A DNA stretch of 64,000 nt from Cruorifilaria tuberocauda (Eukaryota > Nematoda > Chromadorea > Rhabditida > Onchocercidae), in assembly GCA_013365365.1 (NCBI GenBank), contig JABVXU010000020.1:1-64000 (forward strand), in the 5' to 3' direction. The notes below the pieces were generated by a model, which did no database searches, was not told the origin of the DNA, and worked only from the letters and a program-made list of their open reading frames with translations. Position numbers and translations under genes: made by a program. Positions within the stretch are counted from its first letter, which is position 1, and each line of letters begins with the position of its first letter. Shown here in pieces: positions 49,401 through 63,400 of this stretch.

Positions 49401-49673
49401 ATTAAAAAGATATAACATATGATATATTATGTTACTTATTCATAAAAATTACAAATCTTCACATGAACTCCAAATCCAAACTTGATTTTTAGGTTTTTAT
49501 TTACAATCATTTGCAATTAACATTTGTAGAACAAAATATTCATTGAAGTTGAATGCATATAAGTACGCGAACGAAATGAATTATACAGACCAATGGTCAC
49601 AGCCTGGTGATTTGAGTACAACATCGTATGCAGAGAGAATATCCTTTTGATGTGTTAACACATTTAGCGTCAT
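46497..49673 (-). CDS. dbn-1: Drebrin-like actin-binding protein (ADF-H plus SH3; mAbp1/DBNL type)
   Basis: The family links actin filaments to endocytosis and membrane trafficking. The first exon (49673-49587) starts [20 protein letters not shown]. The next (about 49232-49169) reads [18 protein letters not shown]. The following one (about 48995-48885) reads [20 protein letters not shown] and [10 protein letters not shown]. Together with [20 protein letters not shown] and the exon from 48304 ([18 protein letters not shown]) they form an ADF-homology domain. A basic-acidic coiled-coil region follows ([20 protein letters not shown], about 47730-47560), then a low-complexity linker. The C-terminal SH3 domain is split over two exons, with [27 protein letters not shown] and [13 protein letters not shown] before a TGA stop. 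Order and motifs match vertebrate DBNL, in which DDIITxIDxIDEGWW is typical. Confidence 0.9.
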
Positions 49674-51169
49674 AACTTTGGAAACGGATGCTTAAGTCAC
49701 AACATTTATTACTTTATTACCTGAAATGCATATCTTACCGAACTACAGAGTAAAACCGTTACTTCCTCAGCAAAACTAAACCCTATTCCCAAGAGCTGGA
49801 AAAGTGACCACTACTTTATCCTAGAACTGAGAGGATTACTACAAAACATCAAAGTAATGCATGAGAATGCTACTTCAAATTTACTCTTAACTATGGCGTC
49901 AATGTTGCAGTGTAATAAACAATTTGGAGCGTCGCACCATTCGTGATAATACTAAACCGGTCCGTGAAAATAAGAATGTTATGCGATACTTCGTTAAATC
50001 CTAGCTAAAGCTGGATCTGGATAAAAGAAGACTTTAGCTCTGGTCTCGATGAACTTGGAAAGTGAGTGAAGTCACCATGGGTCAATGGGACTCATCATGA
50101 AAGAACTAACTACTCTGTCATTTCATCGGTGTCATTTGAACAGAGTGTAATTAGTAACAACAATGGTTGACTGAATATGCACAAAACAGAGGTGATTGAT
50201 TGGCGGTTGCAAATAGATGGAAGTGTATAAATTGGAACGGCAGTATGGAGTGGTAACTGTGCATTTAAATAATAGGAGATATTTGATGAAATCAGAGATG
50301 CATTTCTTCCAAATGCGTGAGAATTAGCTTTTGTGTAATTCACTGTATTCTTCCAACAAACCTGTTATACTTCCTACTTTTCAGTACTATCACCTGCAAT
50401 GTTCTTTCATGAAGGTATTTATTCTTTTCATCAGATTTCCCATTCCGAAATTTGAATTAAATACCACTTGTTTTAATTACTACTGTAAACTTGAATTACG
50501 TTTCATATTATGTATTAAATCCATTGACTTCAACTATAATATGACAGCGAAAAAGACAGTAGTTACCTGTGTGGTATTTCATCCACTATATGATGCAATG
50601 AAGGATTTTAATCGGAATCATCAATTTATAACCAAAATAAGAAAAATGTATCGTACAGGATGTTCACCATATATAGAATGCAGCCATCTAAAAGCTATGT
50701 CACATCACTGTGCAACTGTGTTCCGAATGGAAAATGTTTAGTAAAGAAATATATGTTTAAATTTCAAGCCGTACCACAATACAGAGAAAAAGCGATAGGG
50801 AAAGTAAAAGAAAACAGCTGTATGTATTCGGTCCCGACAATTTCAAAAAATGTGTCATAGTAAGTAGGCTAATAATAACCTTCGCCTGCACTGATTAAAT
50901 AATATTCCATGTTTGCGTTTCACTTTGTCTTCTTTTTTGAAAGATAATAGCAATTAAAAATACATATTCAATTGACATATCCAATTAGAGAGCCACAAGA
51001 GTCGAGGCTGGATAATACCAATGACCTTTTAACAGACATGAGAGATGCGAACAAGGGAAACCGCTAAACTAAACATCTCAGATATATTCGCAGGGACCTT
51101 CAAAATCTAGGAATTGCCTCAGGAGAAGTGCAATAAATATAGAATAATAATAAGAGAACAGATGTGAGC
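49674..51169. other. Intergenic region between Derlin and dbn-1
   Basis: The promoter of dbn-1 and the 3' end of the Derlin gene must lie here. The longest open frame is on the plus strand (50331-50741) and is described separately. No other exon is supported. Confidence 0.45.
50409..50741 (+). CDS. Orphan open frame, 110 residues, possibly secreted
   Basis: From the ATG at 50409 the peptide begins MKVFILFIRFPIPKFE, a weak signal-like N-terminus. It then contains several cysteines (TTCFNYYCK, LCIKS, VTCVVF, TGCSPYIEC, HHCATVF). It lies alone between two conserved genes on the other strand. There is no recognisable family and the codon mix is AT-biased, so it may be chance. The frame opens at 50331 with another ATG. 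The overlapping plus-strand frame 50660-50860 is equally unsupported. Confidence 0.22.
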   Translation: MKVFILFIRFPIPKFELNTTCFNYYCKLELRFILCIKSIDFNYNMTAKKTVVTCVVFHPLYDAMKDFNRNHQFITKIRKMYRTGCSPYIECSHLKAMSHHCATVFRMENV

Positions 51170-53447
51170 TTATTCAGGTCTGGGCGGTTGTTCACCCCAG
51201 TTGAAACCACCCGGTCGTTCATCTACATCAACGGGTTCAACAGGAACTGGATCTAATAGCCACTTCAATAGGTGAGGTGTTTGTAAAACACGAAAACCGT
51301 TCTGTTGCAACGGAAATACATCTTCCAAGAAGAAATAAAAATGACCACATGCTATTCCTGAAAGCATTACTTTAAAGTGAAATGTCAAATCAGCATAGAT
51401 AATTTTAAATTTCACTATACAAGTAATTTAACCGAATATCTGAAAGGAAATAGGATTGAAACCCCGATGATCTGCTTCAAAAACAACTGGGAGGATATTA
51501 ACTCCTCTTATCTTAAAGATGCTGATATGAACTGTTCGTGGTGAACAATTCATTTTTCGAATTGGCGCTACCGCCAATAATGGAAAAATGAGTAAATAGT
51601 TAGTATTCCAAACTGGTCATAAAAATATCGAGGTCAGATTCACGCACTGTTAAGAATTTAAAAAAAAATTGGAGTTAAAAAATATTTCCAAAAGAATTTT
51701 TTAAGTTAAAAGAAAATATATTAAATTACTTGAATTTTAACTCACCCATGAAATCAACGATAGCATTGTTACCGAGAAGCAGCGAGAATAAAAGAAGCAC
51801 CCATGGTAAGTAAGGGGCATTAAAACTGAGAACACCAAAAAAATTCATGCGTACATATGGATTCCGTCTGCTCCAGACATAAACAAGCATTATAGTGAAA
51901 GCCTGACCAAGAAATACCATATGCACAAAAGTGCCACAAATGATCTAGAACATTAATAAACTGAAGGAAACAAATTAGAATCTATCGTTAATATCGTTAA
52001 TAATTAAGACTGCGAAACCTGGGAATAGAAAATCCGAGATTTCCTTCGCTCTCATAATACAAATTCACTTAAAATTTCATTCAATTAATAATATAATGAT
52101 CTTCAGAAATGAATTTGGGAATGTAAAAAAAAAGCAAATCAAATGTTGCTTTGCACGAAAAAATTTGAAAAAACGAAAGTTCTTAAATCTATTAAATGAA
52201 AAAAGATTATGTTTACTTATGATAAATAATTCCGAAAAAGTGTTATAACACTTAGTGATTACCAAATAACATCTTAAAGCATCCATATCAATAATACATC
52301 CTAAACCTCATTTAACAATTCAAATTTTTACAGCTACGAAAATTCTTTTAAAAGATGTAGTGTGAAGCTCGGAAATCATACGACATCTAGTCGAAAGAAT
52401 ATCATTGTTTCGTCACCAAATTCAAACATGAATAAATATTTAAAAACGGAAGATTTCGGACGATGAACAACAGCAAAAACATGAAATAATGATATTCGAA
52501 AAAGAGACTAGGTACAAAATATATTACCATAAAAACTGCTCCAAAAATGAACATAAAAGCGAAGTCAGCACGTCGTCCACGAAACGAGCCTTCTTCGAGC
52601 ATCATGCAATATCGATATGTAAAAATCATATTGAACAAGAAACTGAATCCAAATGAACCAAAGAAACAAAACGATGTTAATAGCCGCCAAAACTAGAAAT
52701 AAATTCATTTAAAGTTATAACTAACAAAAATCGAAAATATAGCCATATATTGCATTAATTAAGTTAGTGCTAGGTACAACAGCAAATAATAATCTGCCAG
52801 CGAATCCATATATCATTCCTCAATGATATTAAATTTGAATCAAAAAACATGTTTATCTGTTTTAAATTTCAGCATTTCACAGCGTTAATTTCAGTGCAGC
52901 CGAAAATGACTTTTTTAATCATTCACTTACTAAGTTCTTCATTAAAAAAAACCCCTGAAATCATATTTTGTTGCTGAAAAGAAATCGACTACCTGATAAT
53001 CATAAATAATTAAATTCCAGTTAAAATATAAATGAAATGGCGTAACAAAATCCAATTGCTGAAAAAAGAAATTATAAATCATTACAGTTTGGATTTATTT
53101 AATAAACCATTTATGATTTTGGAATCAAATTATAATGAATGTGTGTTGTTTAAAAGTAAATGTCTTTTACGTAGTCGGAACCAAATATGAGGTGCACAGT
53201 GCAATATTAACAAATTGGAAAAAGCCATAAAAAGAAAAACAGAAATATAAAAAACATTGCAGCGAATGAAGGAACAATAACAGGAAATAATATATTAAGC
53301 TTAGACGAGTCAAAAAATGTTATGTTATAGTTAAATACAATCAATAATTTATATACTTACCACCGCAAGTGTAGTTAAGACACATGCCGTCGTATAAATC
53401 CTTGTTACAGGAGGCATGTCTTCGTATGCTTGCAGTAGAGCCTGCAT
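51170..53447 (-). CDS. der-2: Derlin-2 (ER-associated degradation)
   Basis: Derlins are rhomboid-like ER membrane proteins without protease activity that help move misfolded proteins to the cytosol for degradation. The start at 53447 gives [20 protein letters not shown] and follows a GGCAG acceptor 13 bases upstream, suitable for trans-splicing. Exons continue with [58 protein letters not shown] (52638-52530), [20 protein letters not shown] (51926-51745) and [20 protein letters not shown] (from about 51360). The C-terminus ends [16 protein letters not shown] with TAA. The [20 protein letters not shown] and [12 protein letters not shown] blocks match vertebrate DERL2 more closely than DERL1, and no catalytic serine motif is expected. 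It lies 468 bases downstream of TRAP1 on the same strand. Confidence 0.93.
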
Positions 53448-53915
53448 CTTCCAGAAGTTTCTGCCGGTAATGTTGATTAGAAATAGATGATGGCATTAAA
53501 GAGATTAAAAATAACTAATGTTTCAGGCAGAATAAGCAGAAGAAACCATCTGGACTTTACAATCCTCTATACATCTTCAAACTTTTTTCTACTTTCGACA
53601 ATTTTTATTCAGTTCATACGTGAAACACGAAATGAACAATATGAATAAGACACGAAAAACATATTGGACTGATTTAATAACTTCAACAAATTTCATTATG
53701 TATTTTAGTAAATATTCTATTTAGCTAAAATTTGATGTATCGTGAAGACCAATTTGTCATCCATACTTCCATTTTGCTTATCCAAATTTGCAAAAAAAAC
53801 AAAATTAGAAGTATTTATCTCATGTTAAGAGACTGTAAAATCGTCCATTCATTTAATGCGATGTATCGTTAGATGATTCAAATAAACTAAAATAACAATA
53901 ATAACAGTAAAAAAT
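53448..53915 (-). promoter_or_regulatory. Intercistronic spacer of a possible TRAP1-Derlin operon
   Basis: The 468 bases between the TRAP1 stop and the Derlin start contain no exon. A pyrimidine-poor but plausible acceptor (ACCGGCAG) lies 13 bases before the Derlin ATG. The spacing is longer than the typical 100 bases or so of C. elegans operons but within what is seen in filarial worms. Confidence 0.4.
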
Positions 53916-56900
53916 CATGGTGTAAGTATTGATGACTTCGGTTTCAGAAGTTCACTTAATAATCGATTAACTCGGTCAACAATTTTCGATGAGTCTTTCA
54001 TCAGTCCGCAAGTTATTAGGGCATTATCATAGATCTGAAAATCGTAGTTCTGTTTACTTCTTTCAGGTTTTGAATTTCGAAATTCTAAAGTTCATATTCA
54101 ACATTTCCACATTATGAACCTTTTGAAACATGAACGTGAGTTACCAAATACCTAATGCAAGATATCTTTGCATTTTGTTCAGTGGAAGAGTACACAATAC
54201 ACAATGCACAGGATCAAACATATAATTCCAACCAGAGACATTTTCTAAAGAATTTTTTTCCGAAGGGATTGTAGATAACTTTACTAATAATTTAGCGTTA
54301 ATCGGACATTGTATAGCCCAATAAAATTTTCTCACCCGCAGCTATGGGCAACATATAATAGAAACAAGTTAAAAACAAAATTCAAAACCAGATTACTACC
54401 AACTGAATCCATGCTTGCGTCTTTACAATATCTCAGTTTCAGAATTGCAACGCCCATTTCCTACTGAAATACAATAAAAATGAAAAACTCATTGGTACCT
54501 GTTCAGCAACTAGACTAGCTACTGTTGGTTCTGATTTGTGCAACTTGATCAATGCATTGATGATCGGATGGTTTAAGTTAATATGAAGAGTTGGCTTCAA
54601 AAAGGCCAAATGCTCCGTATCCCTGACCTGTCCAACACGAAGAAAATGACGAGCAGCGCCCATTTCTGCACCAATTGTGATCATACATGGATGTCCGCTA
54701 GTGGTACCTGAACTCTGCAATATTGGATCTTCTTTGAAGTTTCGTTTTTGGTCTTTGGATTTAATTATCATTATTCATCATAAACATAATAATAATCAAC
54801 TCTGTTCTCAATTTCATGCTCCAAACCACAAAAAGATGCTTATTACATCGATAAATATGATATCTCACGCACATCGAGATTGACTACTACGTCTAACATT
54901 TATTTTGATAGAGAAATGATATGAGCAATAGCAACATATCAGTTACCAAAAATGACTTATAGCAGAAAAACTATTCAATCTACGTAGTATTAATCTTATT
55001 AGCAAAATTATCAGATGATCTCTTTCATAATACCTTTATATCATTTACTTTCACGCTTCCTAGTGTAGTTTTTAACCAGTCGAGCAGCTCTTTCTTGTCA
55101 GCATCGCGTATTGTTATTGCTGGAATAAAATTTATATGATTTTAAAACAAAAATCCCACTACATCCCACTACGTTAAGGAAAGTAACTTGTATTAGTGGC
55201 AGATTGCAGTTTCATTACAAACTTAAAATTTATGAAGAAAATTTTGGAGCAAGTTCGGCGTTTCGTATTAAAAAAATACATTGCTATGGGAAAATGAGGA
55301 AAGATCTCATTCTGTAAATTCTCCTTCATATAACATGAAATTACACTACTTACTTGCACTCTGAGAGTCATCACCTGCTTCAACACGAGTCCAATTTTCA
55401 GCTGACTTGATTGACTTCATTCGAAATTGCTGCAGAGCTAGTAAGCAAACTTCATCGGCAGCATCATACGCAAAAAGAACTTCCTTGTTTTCTGATTTAA
55501 ACATTTCATAATATGGGGAATGTTCCGCAAGCTGACGGCTGAAAAAAAGATGATCCCAATCACTCACTCTCTACTGTCTTGAATATTTCAAAGCGATGAG
55601 TCGGTTTGAATGAAGAACATCATTTCACTAGCATAGAAATATTTTTGTACAATCACGTCTTCGAATTTTCTTGTGTTCCAGATAATGCAGAAAATGACGC
55701 AACCGAATAAAGAGTTAACCTTGGAGCAAATAAATAATAAATTTCATTCTGATCCTTATGCATCCGCCCCACATATTCATCCAAACTAGTCAAAGTTTCT
55801 GCTTTGAGATTTGATGATTCAAATAACAAAAGCGAACCAATTTGCTCCTGAAATTCTACTTTTAGCTAACTCAATGACTTCGAAAAACAGGAAATGAATC
55901 CTGATGGGAATCGATACAATTTCATCCATTTTTCATTCTTCTGCAATAACTTTTTGAAAACTCTTTTCCTCCTTTGAACAAAAACTTAAACTTTTTTAGA
56001 AATTAAAATATGCAACATAAAGTACTTTAATTTTAAATGTTTCAGTCCAGAATGAGTAATATTGTGCAGGAAAGAAGCACAAAATTAAAATCTAGACTTT
56101 TAACCTAAATAAAAAATTAACGTGTCTTTTTCGAAACGCGATATCCAAATAACTTTCAAATAAGAATAAATAGAAAATAAATGCCCAATAAAAAAATAAA
56201 TTTCGTACTTTAACTAAATTAAAATGCATCCTAATTCGAACGAATCTAAACTAACCTTAATGTTTTGGTCATTTTCAGTACAAACACCTTCCTTAAAATA
56301 TAAAGAATAACCATTGTAGAATTCTTTATATTTTATTCGATCTTTTTTCATTTCATTTACAAAATACGAAACTACTTTGTCGGTTAAAATTTGACGCAGC
56401 TTCCTGAATAATTATAATCAAAACGCAATATTTATTTCAAGAGCTTTTTCAAGTGTTCTCTAAGAACACAACTCGAATTATTTCACATTCGTTTAATTAT
56501 ATCACCAGCTCAATAATTATCCAAAAAGGTGTCACAGAATTCTTGACAAGATCATCTACAGATGCTTTTTTGATTTTATGCATTAAGATATGTAGACATA
56601 TTACTAGGAAAATCAAAAGCAGAGGATAGAAATTTCGATGAATGAAAAAAGAGTTTTACACAAGAACAGCATCCATTTGCAGCATTTCGCGACTCAAGTT
56701 CAATGGAACATCTTCCGAGTCGACCACGCCAACTAGAAAACGCAAGTATCGCGGCAAAAGATCTTTGGCATTCGACTGAAATAACGAACATACGCGATAT
56801 ATGAATTAAAAGTTTAATTAGTAAATTTCTCATCACTTTTTCCTAACATAGAATAATTCGGCCATTTACATTTTAAGATGCTGGCATTTTTAAAGTCATA

Positions 56901-59049
56901 CTGACTTGTTTGATATATGTATAAATAGCACAACAGCAGGGCACTGGACCTGTTACATGCAATTGTTGGGATTAAATTAACTGTCAAAAATAAACCTTTA
57001 TAAGAACCCTTCGTGTATACAGAGATAATCCTGACTGCTCGGCCGAACTGGCAAACTCAAGTTGCGATACATTGCGAGATGGAACATACATCAAAGACCT
57101 GACATTTATCGGGGCATCCGCCTATATATATATATATGTATTGATTTCAAAATTTATAATGCAACAGTTTTAATCCGCAATTTAATTTAATACTCTATGT
57201 ACGCACGTACCCAATTAACTAATATAATTTTTATATGGTCGCAGTGATACATGAGCAACATTCGCATGTAGTACCATTACAAAAGTCTGCGAATCAGATA
57301 AATTTGAAATTAAATAAAATCGAGCGACCTTATAATGGATAGTATATTGTGGCCGATCACTTGCAAGATGAGGCGAATGCGTCTTGGCGAGCTGTCGGAA
57401 GAAAGTGTCATGCATTTCGGAAGTCACTTCTTTTGGATTCATTGTCCAAATAGCGTCCACCGTATTTACCCGTTCTCCATTCACCGTGATAGGTAAAGTA
57501 ATAAAGTAGGAATACTTGTTAATCACCTCCACAACTTTATCTTTTTTTGCAAATTCCGCAGCACTATCCGGACGAAGTGTCACTTCAATGCGTGAACCTA
57601 CAGGTAACGAATCGGTTTCTTCCACTGAATATGTATCTCCTCTAGAAAATTTACTTTTATCTATTTCTGAAGCATACGAATTAAATAATCACACATGTTA
57701 AATAGTTCATATTACTAGGATTAACAACATAACTAGATAATTTTAGCTGAGAAGTTACTTTGAGCTTTTAAATCATGACATAGCATTGAAGAAAAAATTC
57801 AAAACGTTACTCAAACGCACCCATTCCACTTCCACATATAACCTTTATCGCAACCTTCTTTTCGCGTTTTCACTACTACATTATTTGCGACCATGAAAGC
57901 CGAATAAAAACCTACGCCGAATTGCCCAATGATACTTCCTGTGGATGTATGGCTTTGCGAAGACTGTTCTTCCATGAATTTTTTTGAACCTGACAGATAA
58001 AAATGACATAAAAAGAAACAGCAAAATTTGGAAAATAATGCTAGTGAGCAAGATAGCAAAGTTGAACTTATTATCAATTAATGTCAATTAAAAAATAATT
58101 CTATTAATGGCAAAAATTGAGACTATTCTATCTGATATAATTAAGCTTCAACACGATATCATTGAGATTTCATTAAGCAAAATATGGCTTAGAAAATTTT
58201 AATTATATGAATATTATGCCATAATATCTCATCGCTTTCTCTTCACTCATATCCAGTGAGTACAAAGAAACATTTCTTGGCAGTATTTAAATTGTAACAT
58301 TCGTACCAACTACAGAAGATTTGTAATTTGCTAGTAGAATTTAAATTTATAGTCAAGCGTCTACGCCTCGATAAGCAAGATCATTAACACATTTTTAGGG
58401 TACTGAAAACTTTCTGCTTTTCTAGTAACTTTAGAAATAAATAGGTTACAGCAGTTCAAAAGAAAAAAAAGTCCTATATATATAATATATAATCCACCTG
58501 ATTTAGCTATAGTGCCCAAACAGTTCACCAAATCTTCCTTATCCATTCCTATTCCATTATCTTCAAAAATAATCAACCGTGCATCTTCATCTGTGGTTAT
58601 TTTGATTTCGTAAGCAATATTTGCATCTTTACTACTTTCCAGATGTTTACATCGTCTCTTCTCCAGAGCATCACTTGCATTGGATATCAATTCCCGAATG
58701 AAAACCTTGAAAATCAGCTATAGCATATGATGGAATTAGTCACTTGTATCAGAAAAGAGAAGGGGTTCAAGCTGAAATATAGAAAAAGGCTAAATTGTTT
58801 ACAAATATAAGGATTACTTAATAGCAGAAAATTAACCTCCTGATCGGAATAAAGTGATTTTGCAACAATGTCCAGCAAATTTTTTGTTTCTGACTGAAAT
58901 TCAAAACTTTTAGCCATTGTCGGTTTGTTGGCTAATCGAGTTGAATGAAAAAGATGAGCAGTGGATGCAACACTGTATGCTGACGGCATAAGATACGGAC
59001 GACCACGCAAAGAACGCAGTAACACTGTTATGCCCTTCCGAGATGCCAT
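53916..59049 (-). CDS. hsp-75: Mitochondrial HSP90 chaperone TRAP1 (HSP-75)
   Basis: TRAP1 is the matrix HSP90, using ATP to fold and regulate respiratory-chain proteins. The start at 59049 follows TTTTCAGGT directly. Residues 1 to about 45 are rich in R, S and hydrophobics ([20 protein letters not shown] then [10 protein letters not shown]), as in a mitochondrial targeting sequence. The GHKL ATPase domain shows [21 protein letters not shown] and [14 protein letters not shown]. The middle domain shows [20 protein letters not shown] with the conserved catalytic Arg, and [20 protein letters not shown]. The C-terminal domain has [20 protein letters not shown] and [20 protein letters not shown]. 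About 12 exons are seen, at approximately 59049, 58707, 57990, 57643, 57119, 56776, 56403, 55848, 55543, 55130, 54720 and 54033-53916. No catalytic residue appears lost. Confidence 0.93.
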
Positions 59050-60422
59050 ACCTGAAAATCACTTCAAATCTATATTTGCTTCAAGTTTTTAGTAATATCT
59101 TAACAATTCATAAAATGAAGTATAATCATTTTTCACACTGGAAAAAAGCCCTTGGTGCTGAAGAACAAGGCGTTGAGTAATTTAGAACACTGAAGTTATG
59201 ATGAAATAACGCGCAGATATTCTGATGCACTAATCATCTCAACATGGCTGTTAAAACCTCTCATTTCACTTACCCATCTGTTGAGCTTATAAAATCCTAT
59301 GCGTGATCCCAGAAATTAAATATGAGATAATGTCCAATCACTCTGAGTAACTTTTTGAATAACATTCAACAACTTTTTTGAAATGTTTCGTTGGTAGCTT
59401 ATTTTTCAAATAAATTTGATGGATTTTATTCATCCGATATAGTGCAATTACTAAGATCTTTTTAATTTATTTTACTGGTATAGCACGACGTACAGCGAAA
59501 TACAAAAAAACAGATATGCAAATAAAAATTTATAAACACGAACATATGACACCGTTTTCTTTCTTTTCTCGACCTTGGATCCAAACGTTAACGCAATACA
59601 CAAAGGAAGTACTAAACGCAAAATGTCGTGTCTGCATAATAAACCAAATGTCGAAATTCTTCATTACTGGATAGAAACAAAATATAAGCGCAAGCAAGAA
59701 GTAAACGAATCCAGATTTCCAAATCACGCTGAACGATTTTATCAATCTTATCTCCTATACGTCAGTGCGAAACACGTGAATTCTTTTTTTTACCATTATT
59801 GAACAATACTACGATACGAATATGCGAATACGCAAGAAATAAAAACCTGGCAGTTCATCGAAAACTTAGAAGGAAAATCTCATCAAAATTGCAGAAAAAA
59901 ACCACAAAAAACAAAAAGACTATATTTAAGGAATGTTCTGTGAAAGAATTTTAATCTGAAATTGAGTTTCTCTTATTTTAGTGCAAAAGACTTATACGGG
60001 AAGCACATATTTTCCATAGAAACCATTTAATATTTCTAAAATCAATAAAGCAACTGCAGATTTTTCACCGAATGACTAAAACCACCATTCTGAAGCTCTC
60101 AAAATTCCCCGGATCCTATTAAAATCCCCTATATTTTACAATTTTCCAGGATCCAAATTCCCAGGTTAAAATCCATTTGGTACGTTTACTTTTCTAAACT
60201 AAAAATAAAATAAAGGAAAAAAAAGCAAAAATGTAAGTAGAAAATGAGACAGAATGCGCAGAAACTTCTGAGCATCTAAGCCTTTTCGAAAATAATAAAA
60301 TAGTAAAAAGTCGGGAATAGTCATTTATTGTATCTTCACAATATTTGCTATTTAACCCAAAGGAATATTTTAAACCTATCCTAAGACATTCGAAATCAAA
60401 GCATATACGGAAAGCATTAAAG
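59050..60422. other. Intergenic region between TRAP1 and the unknown gene
   Basis: AT-rich with no supported exon. Short frames on both strands (for example 59575-59802 plus and 60194-60445 minus) carry noise-like sequence. The TRAP1 promoter and the 3' untranslated region of the next gene should lie here. Confidence 0.5.
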
Positions 60423-63400
60423 TCATTGCATTTCTTTGTTATCACTGGACCTAATTTCGACAGACCTACTGTCAGCGGATTTAGTTACAATCGTATCACC
60501 AACAGAGATTACTGAATCATCACTATTACCAGACCTCATTCTACCACTTCTACCGTCAACAGATCTGAGTGCATCACCCGCAGATTGGGCAAGCTGTTGT
60601 GCGATACGGGTTATTTCATTTTCCGCGTTAACTGCATTGCTGACATTCGATCGAGAATTCATGGTTGAAGCAAACTGCTCAACAAAACGATAACATTCAG
60701 TGCTGTTTTCTTGTAACATCACCTCTATTGACTTATCCATTGACGGTGCACTATGCAATTCTCTCAGAAGACTGCTCTCCTTAACTGGTGACGAAGGCAT
60801 GCTGCTACGATCACTTACACCACAGTCTCTACTTGATTCCACAGTACCTGTTGTTGGTGTTAGAATCTTCTGAACTAAGTTGTCTCCGTGGATGAAGTGC
60901 TGCTCATTATCAGAACTAACTGCATTAGAAACAGGAAGTGCAAATTGCCTTGATGTCGACTGAGAGTTTTCAGATATGAATGCAGATCCATCAATTTGAT
61001 ATCGTACTGCTGTCATTTCTTGCGTAGGACATATTGGAGCACTGGTATCTTGTACGAAATTACTAACATTTTGTCCAATTTCAGCATCACTGCTGGATGA
61101 AGGAATAAACTGCACTGATGATGTTGATGTTGCTACTTTGTGAGCCACAAACACAGGATTAACCAACTGATATCTTTTCTCTGCCACATGATGAACTTGC
61201 GTTGGATGTGATGAAACATTTGTTTCCTGTAGAAAGTAACCATTTCTTGACCTGACTCCATCAGAATTATCATCTGACTTAAATCCACTAGAAATTCCCG
61301 TATCAGACCACATTTTAACCGTACTATCACGAGATCTTATTTTACTATCAACAGCGCTGGATCCTGCTACATCACTACCAGAAAAAGCAAACTGATCAGA
61401 TTGGGTTGCTCCTGATCTTTCGTTCTGAGATCCAAGAACAGGATCAGCCAATTGATAACCTGTCATTGTTATAGGTTGATGAACTGATGGAGGATTCAAT
61501 GCAACTGCTTGTATGATCCCGTTGTTCTGCAAAACATTATTCTGCAAAGTATGATAAAAAATAAAATATTTAAACGGACCATTGAAAGCCATTTCACTAA
61601 GAGTAAATGAATTGTTTTTTTAGCTATATACAACTTGTCATGCATCTTTTTTTACAATTCAATGATCTGTGCAAAACCCTATCCTGGGAGAGCAATTAAT
61701 TTAATAATGAGTATTCTAAACAAAGATATTGACAAAATCGAAACTCTTAAATTCACAAATTCCTAGTATTTTAAATAATCATCCAAATGGAATGGAATAC
61801 AGAAAATTCACCTTGCCAGGGAAACGTTGATGAAAAGGACGAGCACGTTTTTTCACTCGCAAACTTTCAAGCTGCTGCATAAAAGCACTATTCTCTGCTT
61901 CGACCATTTCATGTGCAGCTGCTTCAGTCGTTTCCATCACCTCAGTAGGTGTAGTCAGACACCCAGAAGATTGTTCCGTAAAGTTATTTGCTGACTTACA
62001 TCTTTTTCTGATCCTTTCTTGCCATTTTTGTTCTATAAATTCATCCGATTCTGCTATCCTTTGTGGGTCAGCAAGAGACTGCAAAAATATTAGCACAATA
62101 ATGTGATATTTGAAAAAAAGAAATTAAAAAGATGAAACATTCTTTACACTTGTGACACTTTCAAACTTCAAAAAATTATGGAAAATATCATGCTTCAAGA
62201 AATTCAACTAAAAATCAAAACTTTTATTTGAAATGTAAAAGAATAGATGAAAAAAGAATAGAAAGTTCCTTAAAAAGAAGTATATCTGCATTCATTAAAC
62301 AAAAAAAAGATACAAAAATCACCAAAAAAATATGTCAAGTTGATGGCCTAGAAGTAAATACTAAATGAACTAGAGTTTCACAGTATTAGATGCTAAAAAC
62401 ACAAAATCGATAGGTAATTCAAAGCGATAGACCTACCTTACAAAGACTATCACCGTAACCACGATCCAATAGATGAAGAAAAATACGCCATGGTTCGGGA
62501 TCGCCCATTCGTTTCATTCCCGTTGAATAAACAAGTTTGATTTCAGACTCTTTGCCACACTTAAATTGCAGCTTTAATAATTAAACCACAAAGTTTTCCA
62601 AATTAATAATTATAAAATTTTTAGTAAAAATATCAAGAAACGATAATAAATTGAGCAAACAGTTTATCATTTCTTTATAATGCAATATAATCAAGTAATC
62701 TAATTTTTCTCAAAATGACAAGAATTAGTAACTACATACCAAATAATATAGTTCAGTTACAGTAGCTTTGAGAACGTTTTTTTCAGTAAGTCCGTTTCGC
62801 AACTTATTTCCATTGATTGTAAATGGCCCATCATCATCATCTTCTGTAGCACTGGACATCTCTGCGTCTTCGGATGTTTCTTCGCCAGCATTTACACTTT
62901 TGCGTTTAGAGGACTCACTGCTTTGTTCAATGGTTCCTGTTCGTTGAAGTTCTCTTATCAATCTAAAGTTTTACCTATTCTGGTATGAAAAATATTAGCA
63001 ATAGATACATAAACAGCAAAAATTGTCTAGGAATACAAAACTTATAAACCTAAAATCGGCACTTCATTCAAATCTTACAACCAACTAAGCTTATTTCTCG
63101 TTGAAAAATTTGGACTTCCACATCATTCAACATACAACTCAAAGAAGACAGAACTTGCAAAGCATCGTAAAGTAGCAAACGAAACTAAAAGCAGCATTTT
63201 TTTTCAAACGAGTAATCTAGTCTGGATTCAATTTCAATACATTTTCGTTTTTTTTTAATGTTATAACCTAATATAATATCATATAATCATATAATACGAA
63301 TTTATAAGAACTTACCTGTTTATTGAAAATACCGTCGGTGTAGCTTCATACAAATTTACAATTATCTTGCCCACGCGGGTGGTCTTGTCTGGGTACAATA

